Shown here one piece after another: positions 9,774 to 21,319 of a stretch of DNA of 64,000 nt. Position 1 is the stretch's first letter, and each line of letters begins with the position of its first letter. Under the pieces are notes generated by a model. It saw only the letters and a program-made list of their open reading frames with translations. It was not told the DNA's origin and made no database searches. The position numbers and the translations under genes were made by a program. The DNA is from Odontocerum albicorne (taxonomy: Eukaryota; Arthropoda; Insecta; Trichoptera; Odontoceridae), in NCBI GenBank assembly GCA_949825065.1, contig OX463847.1:35535789-35599788 (forward strand). Reading direction: 5' to 3'.

Positions 9774-12700
9774 GTTAGCAAAGCTATCTTAGCTGAAATA
9801 TTTCTTGTTTAAAACATATTCTTTTCGATTTGACCTTAAATACAGTTTTTAATTTTTCTCTGCATTTGTCTCCACAATACTCGTATTACAAAGACAGTAT
9901 TTTAATGTAAAAGAGTTACATTTCCAAGTACAAATGGTGTTGCTTAAATCCATAATCCAGATTCTTCAAATTATTGCTTTCCAAAACATTAGTGGTACAA
10001 AAAGTCTGAAATTACTACTCAAGAAAATGTTCAGTTATGTTTTTTTGTCCAACAGAAAGTCGTCAATTTTGAAGAAACTGAAGCTCGCCAGAGATCTGCT
10101 GAGAAAGATGCTGCATTGTTTCATAAATTTTGTGAAGATATCCGACAATTATTTGCTGAAATCTCTGAATTGAAGACAAAAAACACACCTGAGGTGCATA
10201 CTCCATTTTATTTATTAATATATGGTTTTGGACAGTTTTCAATTTGTAATTACATTTTTTCATTGGTTTTTTAATGTTCTATCTGCTAAAAAGTTTGGTT
10301 TAATGTATCTAAAATATTTGATTTTGTTAATCTGATTCACTTTTAAGTTCACTCGACAATATTTCTTCCAATTTATTATGAATTTCGTACAGTGAATATC
10401 AACTAGAAAAATCTTTCAGAATCAATACAATATTCTCATTCAATTATCATTGCAAGAATATTTGTCAATAATTGTATCAAATTTGTGACGCTCTTGCAGC
10501 AAAATAACATTTTATTTAAAAAAATATTGGCTCAAATGTCTTGCCTCATAAAACAATATTTCTATATTGTTTATAGTTAAGGCATTAATATTGTGGAGGT
10601 TTAAAGACATTGTAATTTGTTTTATCAAACACTGTTTATTCCACTTTTTGTAACGGTATAACCCTACCGGTTTCAAGGCTTTCACCTCATTTTCAGGGGA
10701 GCACAAACAAGAGTTTTGTTTGTGCTCCCCTGAAGATGAGGTGAAAGTCTTGAAACCGGTAGGGTTATACCGTTACAAAAAGTGGAATAAACAGTGTTTG
10801 ATAAAACAAATTACAATATTTTTATCTGTGAGACCTGAACCCACAGCCATTTCTCTGCACATGGAAATGCTCTGACAACTGAGCTACTGGAAGCATTTAC
10901 TGCTTCACCAATTTTACAGTTAGACAAACATTGACACACATTTTCAATTTCATTGTTAATTAATTACAAAAGCGGATAAAAAAGATAATGTTTTAACTTC
11001 ACGTAATTACATCTTATTTGGTAATTAATTAATTAATAATTCACGTAATTACATCATATTATCACATGGATTTTTCGAATGTATCTGGTAGCCTAAACAA
11101 TTTGTTTATAATAAACTGAATTCTGGATTTTTTTTTCTTAAACCAAGTTATTTTAACTTGTTATGTGCTGAAAATGCCTATAGGCATTCATATAAAGTTT
11201 TGCTGGGTGCTCAAAATGCCCATTCATCCTGTCATGTAGTTTGTGATTGAGAATCTCTGACGACTCCTCTCTATCCTTATCTGCACTCCGTGGTTTAAAG
11301 GGCAGTTGATAAGGGTAATCTTGTTGTCTCTTATTTGGTCAGTTCAACACATTAGGACTCTGCTTGCATGTCATCCTTCCACACTTCCAATAACCACAAA
11401 CCTCTCCAAACTGTCTCCTTAGTCACAAGCAATGTATCCAAAGAATCGGAGGACTCACCGAAGGCATATTGTTGACAATCTGTTGATGATTCTCAATAGT
11501 TCGAGAATGGAGGTGTTCGTTTGCATTGCTCTCCGTGGAATTTGTAACATCCTTCTCCAGCACTATATTTCAAATGCATCTATTCTACGTCTCGTTTGCT
11601 CTCAGAGTCCAGTCTCTACGCCATTCAAAAATATTTCCATACAAAATACCCATTGACATTCTATTCAGAATTTCTTTACATGGGAAAAAAAAAACAAGTG
11701 AGTTCGAAGTTGCCTAACTGTACTAATAAGGTGTATAAGAGAGGTGCATGACCGCTCGGTAATGCACTGGACTTCCGTGCGCAAGGTCGTCGGTTCGAAC
11801 CCCGCGCTGTGCTACTCCCCTCGAACGATACAGGCACTTTTTCCGCCTAGTGTTCAATGGCATAAGAATATCTATGACTTCGGTCATATCTATTCTTTTA
11901 AAAATAAAAATAAAATTTAAAAAAAATAAAAAATATGACAAAGAATTATATCTGCTGTTACCGTATAACAATTTTTCAAGAATTTTAAATATATGTAACT
12001 TTTTTTAGGCTGCTGTGATTTTTAAAAGAAATTATTCAGCAGTCAGTGTGTTAACCAAACTTAATTATCAATACTACCTTGATCAAAAAGTTTTAGGACT
12101 TTATTCATAAAATCGAAAACACAAGTTTATTCATCAAAATCGATATGGTCCCCTTCAAAGTACTCCCCATCGACTGCAACGCACTTACGTCAGCGCTTGA
12201 TCCAATCCTCGAAACACCGCTGATACTCAATTTTCAGTATGTCCATCAGAGCCGTCTTCGATTTTTTCATGACATTCTCTCGGGTGCCGTAACGGGTTCC
12301 GCGAAGCGGTTTTTTAAGTCGATTGAACAGGAAAAAGTCGCAGGGAGCCAGATCAGGTGAATTCGGTAATCGTGTTGTTTTTGGTAAAAAACTCATGGAA
12401 ATCATGTATTTCGTGATTTCAACGTGGTCCTTTTTTGCATGAAATTGAGGTCTTTCGGCACCAGTTTTGCAGCGACACGTCTGAGGCCGAAATCACTAAC
12501 CAAAATGTCTTGAGCAGATCCATAAGCGATGTTCAAGTCCTCTGCCAGCTCTCTAATGGTCAATTTGCGGTTTTCGGCCAACATTCCTTTGATTTTATCG
12601 ATGTTTTCATCGGTTTTCGACTACCACTGCGTTCGTCATCCTCGACCGACTCACGACCACTTCTGAAGCGTTTGTGCTACCGAAAAATACTTCTCCAACA

Positions 12701-15700
12701 TTTCCAAGGTCTGCGGACCGTTAAATCCGTTTTTCACACAAAATTTAATGCAAACTCGTTGATGCACAGTTGATGCCATTTGACAGCGCCACACGGTGGC
12801 CGGTCCTAAAACTTTTTGATCAAGGTAGTATACAGGTTATTTTTGTACCCCATCTATGAACTTGTGTTGATTTTTTTGTCAAATAAAAATCATAGAAACA
12901 AAAATTTACTGATGAGTTGGTACTGGTTAACAGCACTATCGAGTTAATTTAAAATAACGCTGATTTCTTTTAGGCTCGTGAAGAAATAACTTCAAAACGA
13001 ATTCAAGCCACTTTATTGCTTGTGGCTCTGAAGAAGCTAAACAGGCTTGAGAAAGTCAGAACAAAAGCAGGACGTGATACTCTTCATAAAGAAAAACAAC
13101 GACTGGATTCAACTCATCTGCTTCTTCAAAATCTTCTCTATGAGACTGAACACTTGGATAAAGAAGTTACTAAATGCCTTCAGTTCAAATCTAAAGATGA
13201 AGAAATAGACTTGGTACCTATTGAAGAGTTTTATAAGGGTGCTCCTGAAGAGTTATCTAGACCAGTAAGTTTTTTATCTTCATTTTCTTCACTGTATTAA
13301 AAGGTAATGTGTGTGTGTGTGTGTGTGCGTGCGTGCATGGGTATGTATGTATATGTATGTATGTGTGTGTATATATCTATATGTATAGGTTTCATATGTA
13401 TCATCATCATCATTGTCAACCAGGGTCGATCCACTGCTGGATGAAGGTCTCAAGTTGACTCCAAATAGTTCGGTTTTTTGCTCGTTGATGCCATGTGATG
13501 CTGCCATGCTTCCTGATTTCATCTATCCAGGGTACCTTCGGTCTTTTTCTGGGCCTCTTTAGGCCTCTTGGGTACCATTGGATGATTTCGGATGTCCGTC
13601 GGGAGTCTGACATTCTCCCGACGGACATCCGAAATCATGTTCTTCACTTATTTAAGGATTCGTAAAAATACATAATCTTTCTAAGAGAAGTAACTCTGAT
13701 GTGCACACAGTAGAAGGTCTGCTGTCAAACTAAATTGATTATTCTGTATGTGTTCGATGAGTTTTTACAACTCTATGTTATGAATGCACAAATTTACATG
13801 AAAGCCTTTTATTCTTTTTTGTAAAAGATCATATTATGATCCATATGCAGCATAAGAAACCGGAAAAAAAAAACAAATTAAAAATAACACTGAGGACAAA
13901 TGGCAATTCAGAATATGACATAAGACATTTCAACCAAATAAAAAGATTGTTAAAGAAAAGAAAACTCTCTCAGCACAAGTTTTTTTTACCATATATCAAA
14001 ATTACGATGGATCAAATAGGAAGAGTTTTATGAAATAGTTAAATTGCTACTATTTTTGGAACCCTATGAGAAAATTTTCACCATGATAAGAAATGTCAAG
14101 AGCAAAATCATGGAGTGTACTAGATCACGTGTTCGATTTGTGAGGATATTCATACATAGGCAAGATGAACCGCAGAGTATAAACCCGCATCGCAGAACAC
14201 CGCATGTTGTTTGATTGGTAAATGTTAACAGATACCACTGTAAGCACTCTGTCCATCACTGTTCAGGATACATCGTAGTGAACTATATAACATAAGCATA
14301 TGTCAAATTAATAAAATTAGTTTAACAATATGAACGTGGATATAACCGCACTTGGCCTGTGCAGTACGGATTAATTATGCGGATAATTTCATTTTTGGCA
14401 TTGAAACAGTTAATAATGCCTTCAGTTTAATCGCTTAAAATATTTATTACTAATTTAAGTATTCTTACATTTTAGGAAACCACCAAAAAAGATGAGCATC
14501 AATTACGACTAGCCAGACTGGAATGGGAACTTCGACAGCGACGTGAATTGTCCGAGGCTTGCAACCAACTGCAAAAGAATGCCCGTGCCGTATCCTCTTC
14601 TCTGGCTGCTGCTAGAGCTCGTCTTGATAGTCTGGCACCAAGACTGAAGGATGCGTTAGTAGCTGCTGAGCCTCTGAGAGAAGCATTGGGCTTATCAACC
14701 ACGGGGCCTGGTGCTGTAGGCTCAAGAGGACCTGTCAGTTTGCTACCTTCTCCGCTGTTTCTATTGCATGCCAGGGCACAAGCGTATGCTGAAGCATTTG
14801 GACATCATTTAGTCCAAGTTGGTGAGTTAACATGATATTCTTCAGTTGTAGTCTTTTCTTTTTTATTTTCAACTTTTATATAATCACTTCAAGATACTTT
14901 TATGTAATCAAAACCTGAAATTTAGTAAACGTTCGCTAATTCAAAATTCAAGGTAACAAATTTCACTAAAAAAATCAAATTTCACGATCACTAAAAAAAA
15001 AACAATTTGAATTTGCATGGCATTTCCCAACAGCTGGGAATATTGTAGCCATTTTTTCTTACTGTAAAAATAATGTCAGTCAAATAAAGTTTGACATATT
15101 TTGCAATATTGAGACATAACATATTTAATTATGAAATAAATAAAAAATACGTATTATTTTTTATGGGCAGCCGACGCTTACGAAGTAAAAAACAAAGAAC
15201 TATAATTGTCACTTATTTGATTTTGGCATGGCCACTGACTTATTTATATTTATTTGCAACTGTAATATAAATATGATGTTGTCACTGGTTTTTATTTGGT
15301 TGTGTTACTTACTTGATTACAACATTATAAACTACGATTCCAAGTTTTTATTTGGTTGTGTTACTTACTTGATTACAACATTATAAACTACGATTCCAAG
15401 TTTTTATTTGGTTGTGTTACTTACTTGATTACAACATTATAAACTACGATTCCAAGTTTTTATTTGGTTGTGTTACTTACTTGATTACAACATTATAAAC
15501 TACGATTCCAAGTTTTTATTTGGTTGTGTACTTACTTGATTACAACATTATAAACGATTCCAAGTTTTTATTTGGTTGTGTTACTTACTTGATTACAACA
15601 TTATAAACTACGATTCCAAGTTTTTATTTGGTTGTGTACTTACTTGATTACAACATTATAAACGATTCCAAGTTTTTATTTGGTTGTGTTACTTACTTGA

Positions 15701-17954
15701 TTACAACATTATAAACTACGATTCCAAGTTTTTGACAAATTTATCTTCACAGTTGAGATTATTCAAGGTGAAATAAAAAAAAATTTAAAATACGAAATAA
15801 TTTATATGAAAAGAACAGTCAAACCCCATCCTTATGATAATAATCTTTAGATATATGGATGTTAAATCATTGGATATAGGGGAAGCCCAGAGAATTTGAC
15901 CGCTCACCAGTACCTAATATACCGGTCGTTCTACTGCCAGGGCCGGCTACTAGGTGGATACGTAGTTTATGTGGAAAATTTTGAATTAATCCAACTCATA
16001 AATGGTTTTTGGTGAAAAAACATCACAAATTATGAAATTCGCGGTTTTTTTTTCAAATTAACAGTAAAATTTATTACGAAAAGTGGATTTCGGGACCTAG
16101 AAAATGGTGAAAAACACTAATTATCGTTGTTCTAATTTGAGGGACTTTTACTTTATACCGTTTTTACTAACATATGCAGATGCGGAGAAATGCCAAATGT
16201 AATGACCGCAGCGACCACCTTCCTTTTGTTACACTCAACTTATATATATTTTGTAATAAAACTATTAATAATAGTGGGTTTAAATCCCGAGTTAGAGCAC
16301 TCTTGAGCAGAGTGCTCTCTAAACTGCACTATGTAAGTGGACATCTTCTTGCAAAAACCTACCAACATTTTTCCTATATTAAAATCAATAAATTCTGCGA
16401 TTCCATATTCAATCACAAGTCAAAAATCTGAAATCGATGAAAATCTAAGTTAGCCTAATTATGTCTCCAAGTCTTATTACGGTGATGAACTCCATTACTT
16501 TATAATGGTGATGTATGTTATTTAGATGTCAACGAGAAGATATTGGATAAGTTGGAGAAACTCCAAAACATTTACATCCAATTCGTATTTAACCTAAGGA
16601 AGTATGACCATGTCTCAGAGTCACAATCCAATCATTTTCTAATTTCATAAACAATCGTATACATATTTTAATTTTCCTTTTATGTGTCCTAATTGATTTA
16701 CCTTTTTTTTGTTTTCAATGTAACGTTTTTTCCACAGCCATTTCTGGTGACGAGGATGAAGCTCGTCGACTAGAACAAGAATCCACTACAAATGTTTTCA
16801 ATGATTCTGATTCTGATCTGGAAGATCACAAGGAAGAAGAGGAGAATCACGATAAAAAGAAACGTCATCACAGAATGGCAGCAAAAGTTAGCAAGCAAGA
16901 AAGAGCTGAAGAAAAGCTAAAGCAGGTCATTCGAGTTCATCCATTAACAGTCCGCTTAACTATGAAACTAAAAGAAGCTTCTATAACATTGGTGTTTAGT
17001 TATTTGATCCACTTAAAAATCATCACAATTAAAAGTTCCATAGATATAGCTAAACCATTTGGAGTGTCTTCTGCTGATGTGCTAAACAGCCAAAGTATTC
17101 TCCATGGACTGTACCCTGGAGATTATGGAATTGAATCACCACATCCAGCTACGGGGTATGTGTTACGTTCAGCAGGTGTAGAAGATGAATTTTCTAAATT
17201 TATCCCTCAATTAGGTCACCCATATGTGTGGGGACAACGAATGTGTGGACTAGATTTTTTGGCATCATCTTCAAGAGAAGAAGAAAAGAGTATCATAGCC
17301 AAAATCCCAAATGAACCCTGCCCTAACTTGAGCAGTGCCAGTGTAGAAAATGTCTTAATTGTCTTGAAAAAACGTCTCAAAGCTAGAATAGCGCTCATGA
17401 AAGAGCTTCAAGACCTAGAATCAGGAAATATATCTCCGTTTGAGGAAGCAGGTTCTTCTCAAATACGCCTTTTAGGTTCATTGACTCAGTGGCAATCTAT
17501 ATCATGGGCAGAGTACAGTCAAGCAGCATCAGCGGGGCCGTTGATTAACTTAAGTCTAGTTTCACAGCATGATATGCTGTATCGAGCTATAATTACAAGG
17601 CAATCTGCAAAACTTGTAGCTTTGGTTTCACTAAAGAGTGATTATCCAAAACGCTCTCCGATATTTTCTTTAACGTTACATTGGAATGGTACTCATCATG
17701 CTGGAACAGATGATGATATAAGGGATATAGAAAGATGTGTCAATACCAATTGGTGTACAACAGATGAACAACAGCAGATGACACTTTCAGGCCAACTAAG
17801 CAAACTGCTGTGTTGTCTGGATATTTTGTTGGAAGCCACCGGATCATCTGAATTCCCACCAGACAAGGTGATGTTTAGACCGGTTAAGGGTAGGAATAGG
17901 ATCAAGCCTTATAAATATTTAAAGCTCGGCTCAGGAGTATTCACTCAATACTAA
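9672..17954 (+). CDS. THOC5: THO complex subunit 5, complete (5 coding exons)
   Basis: A nuclear subunit of the THO part of TREX, which couples transcription and splicing to mRNA export. Exons 9672-9773, 10056-10193, 12974-13264, 14476-14821 and 16738-17954 join with correct phase and GT/AG sites to 697 residues, close to the roughly 680 of vertebrate THOC5. The N terminus has a basic cluster KKRRK (nuclear signal). Residues 98-168 hold the family core ALKKLNRL, LQNLLYE, EVTKCLQFKS and EEIDLV. Exon 4 gives coiled coil, and an acidic linker opens exon 5. The C-terminal half carries HPLTVRL, LYPGDYG, LGHPYVW and a final KPYKY. The introns hold a palindrome, a SINE, a deleted mariner, LINE and Penelope relics and a tandem array. 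No coding defect is seen. Confidence 0.96.
10056..10193 (+). CDS. THOC5: THOC5 coding exon 2
   Basis: Encodes 46 residues (35-80) after TTTTGTCCAACAG, including FCEDIRQLFAEISELK, the counterpart of the TCQELQRLMAEIQDLK segment in vertebrates. The donor is GAG/GTGCAT. Confidence 0.92.
10609..10817. repeat. near-perfect 102-bp inverted repeat in THOC5 intron 2
   Basis: Arm 10609-10710 is the reverse complement of 10716-10817 with two mismatches and a 5-base loop. Each arm holds CTGAARATGAGG and TTGAAACCGGTAGGG. A single copy of the outer part of this repeat, with its extra flank TCTTTAAACCTCCACAAT, recurs at 62147-62215, so this is two copies of a dispersed element joined head to head. Confidence 0.9.
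11205..11650 (-). mobile_element. RTE-like LINE C-terminal remnant
   Basis: The minus strand reads, with breaks, ETWTLRANET, FEI.CWRRMLQIPRRAMQTN, SILELLRIINRLSTICLR and RFFGYI, then an LPL-type tail. This is the post-RT region of a common insect LINE (CWRRML.IPW.ARRTN..IL). The 5' part is missing. The same family occurs at 31390-31720 and probably 45120-45560. Confidence 0.65.
11735..11945 (+). mobile_element. tRNA-derived SINE (S1)
   Basis: A pol III A-box-like stretch (TGACCGCTCGGTAATGC) and a perfect B box (GGTTCGAACCC) are spaced as in a tRNA gene. They are followed by an unrelated body and an A-rich tail ending near 11940. No acceptor stem folds, so it is not a working tRNA. It lies sense to THOC5 in intron 2. 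Confidence 0.7.
11970..12060 (+). repeat. dispersed repeat R2, copy 1
   Basis: Shares AGAATTTTAAATATA, GCTGTGATTTT and AGAAATTATTCA with 59320-59410 in the same order. The class is unknown; it may be a LINE 3' end. Confidence 0.45.
12074..12828 (-). mobile_element. deletion-derived mariner (family C), copy C1
   Basis: Terminal repeats CTACCTTGATCAAAAAGTTT are inverted at both ends and flanked by TA. The minus strand keeps the transposase N terminus with HTH ([18 protein letters not shown]) and the end ([19 protein letters not shown]). Everything between, including the first two catalytic aspartates, is deleted at the same junction as in C2 and C3. Non-autonomous, in THOC5 intron 2. Confidence 0.88.
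12974..13264 (+). CDS. THOC5: THOC5 coding exon 3
   Basis: Encodes 97 residues (81-177) after TTCTTTTAG, containing the most conserved block (ALKKLNRL, LLLQNLLYETEHL, CLQFKSKDEEIDLV). The donor is CCA/GTAAGT. Confidence 0.96.
13302..13390 (+). repeat. GT/GTAT microsatellite
   Basis: A run of GT dinucleotides grades into GTAT and GCGT units, just after THOC5 exon 3. Confidence 0.9.
13400..13640 (-). mobile_element. RTE-like LINE 3' remnant ending in a hairpin
   Basis: The minus strand encodes RPRKRPKVPWIDEIRKHG, ITWHQRAKNRTIWSQLE and FIQQWIDPG, the usual end of RTE-type polyproteins (GRP..RW.DDI.K..G..W...A.DR..W..LEEA..QQW). At its truncated end lies a perfect 24-bp stem: 13582-13605 pairs with 13615-13638. 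Confidence 0.7.
13830..14290 (+). pseudogene. Penelope-like endonuclease (GIY-YIG) relic
   Basis: With frameshifts the plus strand reads FLPYIKITMDQIGRVL, then IATIF, HGVY.ITCSIC and YIGKMNRRV.TRIAEHRM near 14150-14215. This follows the linker and GIY-YIG endonuclease of Penelope-like retroelements (LPYI..I.DRIGR.L, GVY.I.C, YIG.T.R....RI.EH). The reverse transcriptase is not visible. It lies in THOC5 intron 3 and shows that this element class has been active in the genome. Confidence 0.6.
14476..14821 (+). CDS. THOC5: THOC5 coding exon 4
   Basis: Encodes about 115 residues: a WELRQRRELSE coiled coil, an alanine-rich helix, and PLFLLHARAQAYAEAFG, matching the PLYVLFVQATAYGQA segment of vertebrates. 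It ends in phase 1 at G/GTGAGT. Confidence 0.95.
15289..15733. repeat. 56-bp tandem array, eight units, THOC5 intron 4
   Basis: Units begin TTTTTATTTGGTTGTG at 15289, 15345, 15401, 15457, 15513, 15565, 15621 and 15673. Six are 56 bp; units five and seven are 52 bp and share the same two small deletions. The units are otherwise nearly identical. Confidence 0.95.
16520..16640 (+). mobile_element. LINE reverse transcriptase C-terminal fragment
   Basis: The plus strand reads NEKILDKLEKLQNIYIQFVF and then NLRKYDHVSE. This matches the LDKLQRVQNACIRFIF-NLRKYDHVS segment of CR1/L2-type non-LTR elements. It is short and lies just upstream of THOC5 exon 5. Confidence 0.6.
16738..17954 (+). CDS. THOC5: THOC5 coding exon 5 (terminal)
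   Basis: The acceptor is TTTTTTCCACAG. The exon completes an alanine codon and reads AISGDEDEARRLE, an acidic and basic linker, then the whole C-terminal half to TAA at 17952-17954. About 405 residues without an intron. Confidence 0.96.
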
Positions 17955-18118
17955 AACCTTTCTTTTAAACAGTGTGCTTAGAAATTTTTTATGTTGATTT
18001 TAACAAAAATAACAGTTATAAGAACAACAAAAACAGCTGGTTTAAGGTTTTTCTGATTAGTACTCGAAATACTTCTGTAATTGAATTTGTTAATGTTTGA
18101 TTTATCGTATTTGTGGAA

Positions 18119-18139
18119 AATAAAATATATGTAAATAAA
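18119..18139 (+). promoter_or_regulatory. THOC5: putative poly(A) signals of THOC5
   Basis: Two AATAAA hexamers at 18119-18124 and 18134-18139 lie 165-185 bp after the stop codon. Confidence 0.5.
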
Positions 18140-18179
18140 TTATTTTCTGAAATCCAACAAGAGTATTCTTACTTACCTA

Positions 18180-18950
18180 TCCTATTATCTTGACACTCCT
18201 GAACACATAGGACTGTTGAATAATTTATTTTAAAATCACGACAGTGCTAAAAAATATATCCATATTTAAAATTCTTAAACAAATAGCAAAAAGGTGAGAG
18301 CAGGTAATAATTCATTATCATATATTCTTACAAATCCTATCAGTACCATTACCAGGTTTGCTTGTTTTTTTAACTATTTAAAGAAATTCAGAATATAACA
18401 GTAATGGTCGTTTTGAGCACCCAGTAAAAGTTTGTATGAATGCTTGCTTATGTATATTAGTTTTACCACTGAATTTGTTAATACAATCCTCTAATCAAAA
18501 AACACTTTTAAGCTGAATGCTTGTCAAACTTAAAATCATGAGAATCATAGTTTAGATTTGTCTCAATTCTTAATCTTAATATAATTATTACAACTTGATT
18601 TTTTTGTCTTCGTTGTGTATTCAACATGTAATTTAAGAATGGATCAATTTAAAGGGAAAAAATAATGTTTACAGCCACATATATAGTACATATATACATG
18701 TGTAATAACTAAAAATATATGGTTTAATGTTGAAAGCATGTAATTTTCATAACGCTACAAATTCCAGATAGTTTCATTTTTAGCTCTTTATTTGCTCCTT
18801 TGTTTTTATAGGATTTTATGCTAAAAAGTAAATTGAACCAATTTCTTCCCATAACTGTTGTGCACCATTTTTGTAATTGTATGTTTTTCTCTTTCTAGTA
18901 TTTTTTTGTGTGGGACAAAATGAGAGGTGAGTGAAAATAATGAACTTGTT
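18180..18950. other. AT-rich intergenic stretch
   Basis: No gene seen. A block at about 18410-18450 (TTTTGAGCACCCAGTAAAAG) is an inverted match to 11175-11210 and so marks a dispersed repeat. Confidence 0.5.
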
Positions 18951-18953
18951 TAA

Positions 18954-19550
18954 CCTTTCCCTTCCTATGCTAAAAAAAACCGCCCGTTCCGGTGCTGTGT
19001 ATTCAACACACATGTAAAAATGAGCCATTTAAAATCAGAAAAATAAGAATATTCATAGCCAATCGCTTAAATTAATTGAATTTGAAGTCAAAAGTGATAA
19101 TAATTTAAATTTAATTGCTGAAAACATGAAAAAAAACATTGGACGACGTTCACAAAACGTACGAAGCGACCACCTCGAACGAAAGCCCGCTGGCTACTGA
19201 GCGAGCGAACTGAGATTCTATTTCTTGCATTCCCATATACTGAAGAAGAGTGAGAGTGAGACGTGAATAGCGTCGCTTCCTCACCCATAGCGGTTTTTTA
19301 GAATGAATATACCTACGTAACACACTAGCACACGTTTGATTGTATTGGTGAATTTATTCCCGATTTTCACAAAATATGTCTGATGTGGCCGAAAAGAGCT
19401 AATTATTATTAATATTATTTTTTCATTCAATGCGTAAATGTATTACGGAGGAATACCTAAAATCTGAACCCAGTTTCTATTATATTTATAGAGATATATA
19501 AAGTTTTTAGAAGCACTGTATACTAGTTACACATCACAGGACAGGAAGGG
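18954..19550. mobile_element. candidate TTAA-flanked MITE
   Basis: TTAA then CCTTTCCCTTCCTATG at the left, and CACAGGACAGGAAGGG then TTAA at the right, are imperfectly inverted. The interior is non-coding and GC-richer than its surroundings near 19140-19290. A piggyBac-type origin is an inference. Confidence 0.4.
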
Positions 19551-19559
19551 TTAATTTCC

Positions 19560-20570
19560 AAGTATGCATAAGGTAACAGTATATTCATTGCTTTTTCACA
19601 CAAAAAAGAATCTATTTCATTAACAGAAATAAAAGAAGAAAAATTAAACGAAACATGAATTAAACTTTATTGATATAAAATGTTTTCTAATCATAATATA
19701 ATTACATATTGGTATTTTTCATTATATTCCTGAAAGATATGCATGATATGAAGTATATGATGAATATTTTTAACAATTCATCAAATTCTTCAAATGTTAA
19801 AAACGTATGTGTAAAATGTAAATAAATAGATAAATAAAAAGATTTAACAATTATCTACCGAAATCGGGCGAGAAATCTCCAAGAGAAAAACCATAAAGTG
19901 AAATTTGTTTTAATGTAGTGTTTAAATAAATTGAGTAAAAGCAAACACAATTCATATTACCAATAATGCGGAAAAATTCAACACTAGCACTGCAAAGCTC
20001 TAAAAGCAGACAAAACAATTTGATACCACTCATTTCAATTTCAATAAAAAACATTAATTTCTGTCTCCGATCAATTTGAGTGTCAACCTAATTTGAGAAA
20101 TGAATAAATCAACATGATAATCAAATGTTTTAATTTCAATAATGTTTAAAGTTTATATCAAGATATGAGACAGCATGGTATGCAATGTCTTTGAAGAATA
20201 AAAATTTGAGTGCCCTTGAGGAGAGTTTGCTCTCTAAACGGTGCTGTATAAATTGTCCTTTTATTATTATAAGTAATATTCCTTCATAAATTATTTAGTC
20301 CTGTTTAACTTTATAAGGTTTCTATACAACATTATATGTATTATCGATATAAATAACAAAGATAGCCTCATCTCTTAACATAATTTTTTTTATTAGTGTT
20401 GAGATTTTTCCTAGTATCTCATAAGTGAAATACACAATTCAAACGATTGAGGAAACTCGAATATAAAGCACAGAATCGCATAAGGTCTAGATTGAATATA
20501 AATAATACATCCGTATCGTAATCAATCTAAACTGGATTGATCTAAAATGACAAATTAAAAATTTACAACT
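19560..20570. other. AT-rich stretch without genes
   Basis: Nothing coding recognised. A short block at 20213-20262 (GCTCTCTAAACGGTGCTGTA) resembles 16290-16345 and marks another low-copy repeat. Confidence 0.5.
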
Positions 20571-20577
20571 GTTTATA

Positions 20578-21317
20578 CTACCTTGATCAAAAAATTTTAG
20601 GACCGGCCACCGTGTGGCGCTGTCAGTCACCCGATTGGATTTTTTTTGTTTGTTAGGTTACCACATCTATCATTGACACTTCCCTCTAAATTTCAGCGTC
20701 ATAGCTTGACATTTGTAAAAGTTACGCTGTACTGAGTACATCTACCTTTGTGCGTGTTTTCGATTTTTTACAAGTTTGAAAATGGCATCAACGAGTTTGC
20801 ATTAAATTTTGTGTGAAAAACGGATTTAACGGTCCGCAGACCTTGGAAATGTTGGAGAAGTGTTTTTTGGTGGCACGAATGCTTCAAAAGTGGTTGTGAG
20901 TCGGTCGAGCATGACGAACACAGTGGCAGTCGAAAACCGATGAAAACATCGATAAAATCAAAGAAATGTTGGCCGAAAACCGCAAATTGACCATCAGAGA
21001 GCTGGCAGAGGACTTGAACATCGCTTATGGATCCGCTCAAGACATTTTGGTTAATGATTTGGGCCTCAAACGTGTCGCTGCAAAACTGGTGCCGAAAGAC
21101 CTCAATTTCATGCAAAAAAAAGACCGCGTTGAAATCGCGAAAGACATGATTTCCATGAGTTTTTGACCAAAAACAACATAACTACTATCCAGCAGCCTTT
21201 GAATTCACCTGATATGGTTCCCTGCGACTTTTTCCTGTTCAACCGACTTAAAAAACCGCTTCGCGGAATGTGTTACAGCACCCGAGAGGATGTCCTAAAA
21301 CTTTTTGATCAAGGTAG
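20578..21317 (+). mobile_element. deletion-derived mariner (family C), copy C2
   Basis: CTACCTTGATCAAAAAATTT at the left and its inverse at the right, with TA on both sides. The plus strand retains the 5' UTR, an interrupted start region near 20782, [18 protein letters not shown], and [20 protein letters not shown]. The junction ATGATTTCCATGAGTTTTT is the deletion point shared with C1 and C3. A further loss near 21293 removes the transposase tail. Confidence 0.88.
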
Positions 21318-21319
21318 TA

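Noticed and set aside
11745..11820. tRNA gene on the plus strand
   Set aside because: A and B boxes are present but no acceptor stem pairs, and an A-rich SINE tail follows.
12435..12773. 112-residue open frame on the plus strand
   Set aside because: It is the antisense shadow of the family C transposase; the analogous frames at 20768 and 42165 are the same.
13289..13522. 77-residue minus frame with YTHTYIYIHT repeats
   Set aside because: Translation of the GT microsatellite.
14499..14702. Alanine-rich minus frame
   Set aside because: Antisense of THOC5 exon 4.
15289..15733. CRISPR-like array
   Set aside because: Units are contiguous with no unique spacers; this is a minisatellite.
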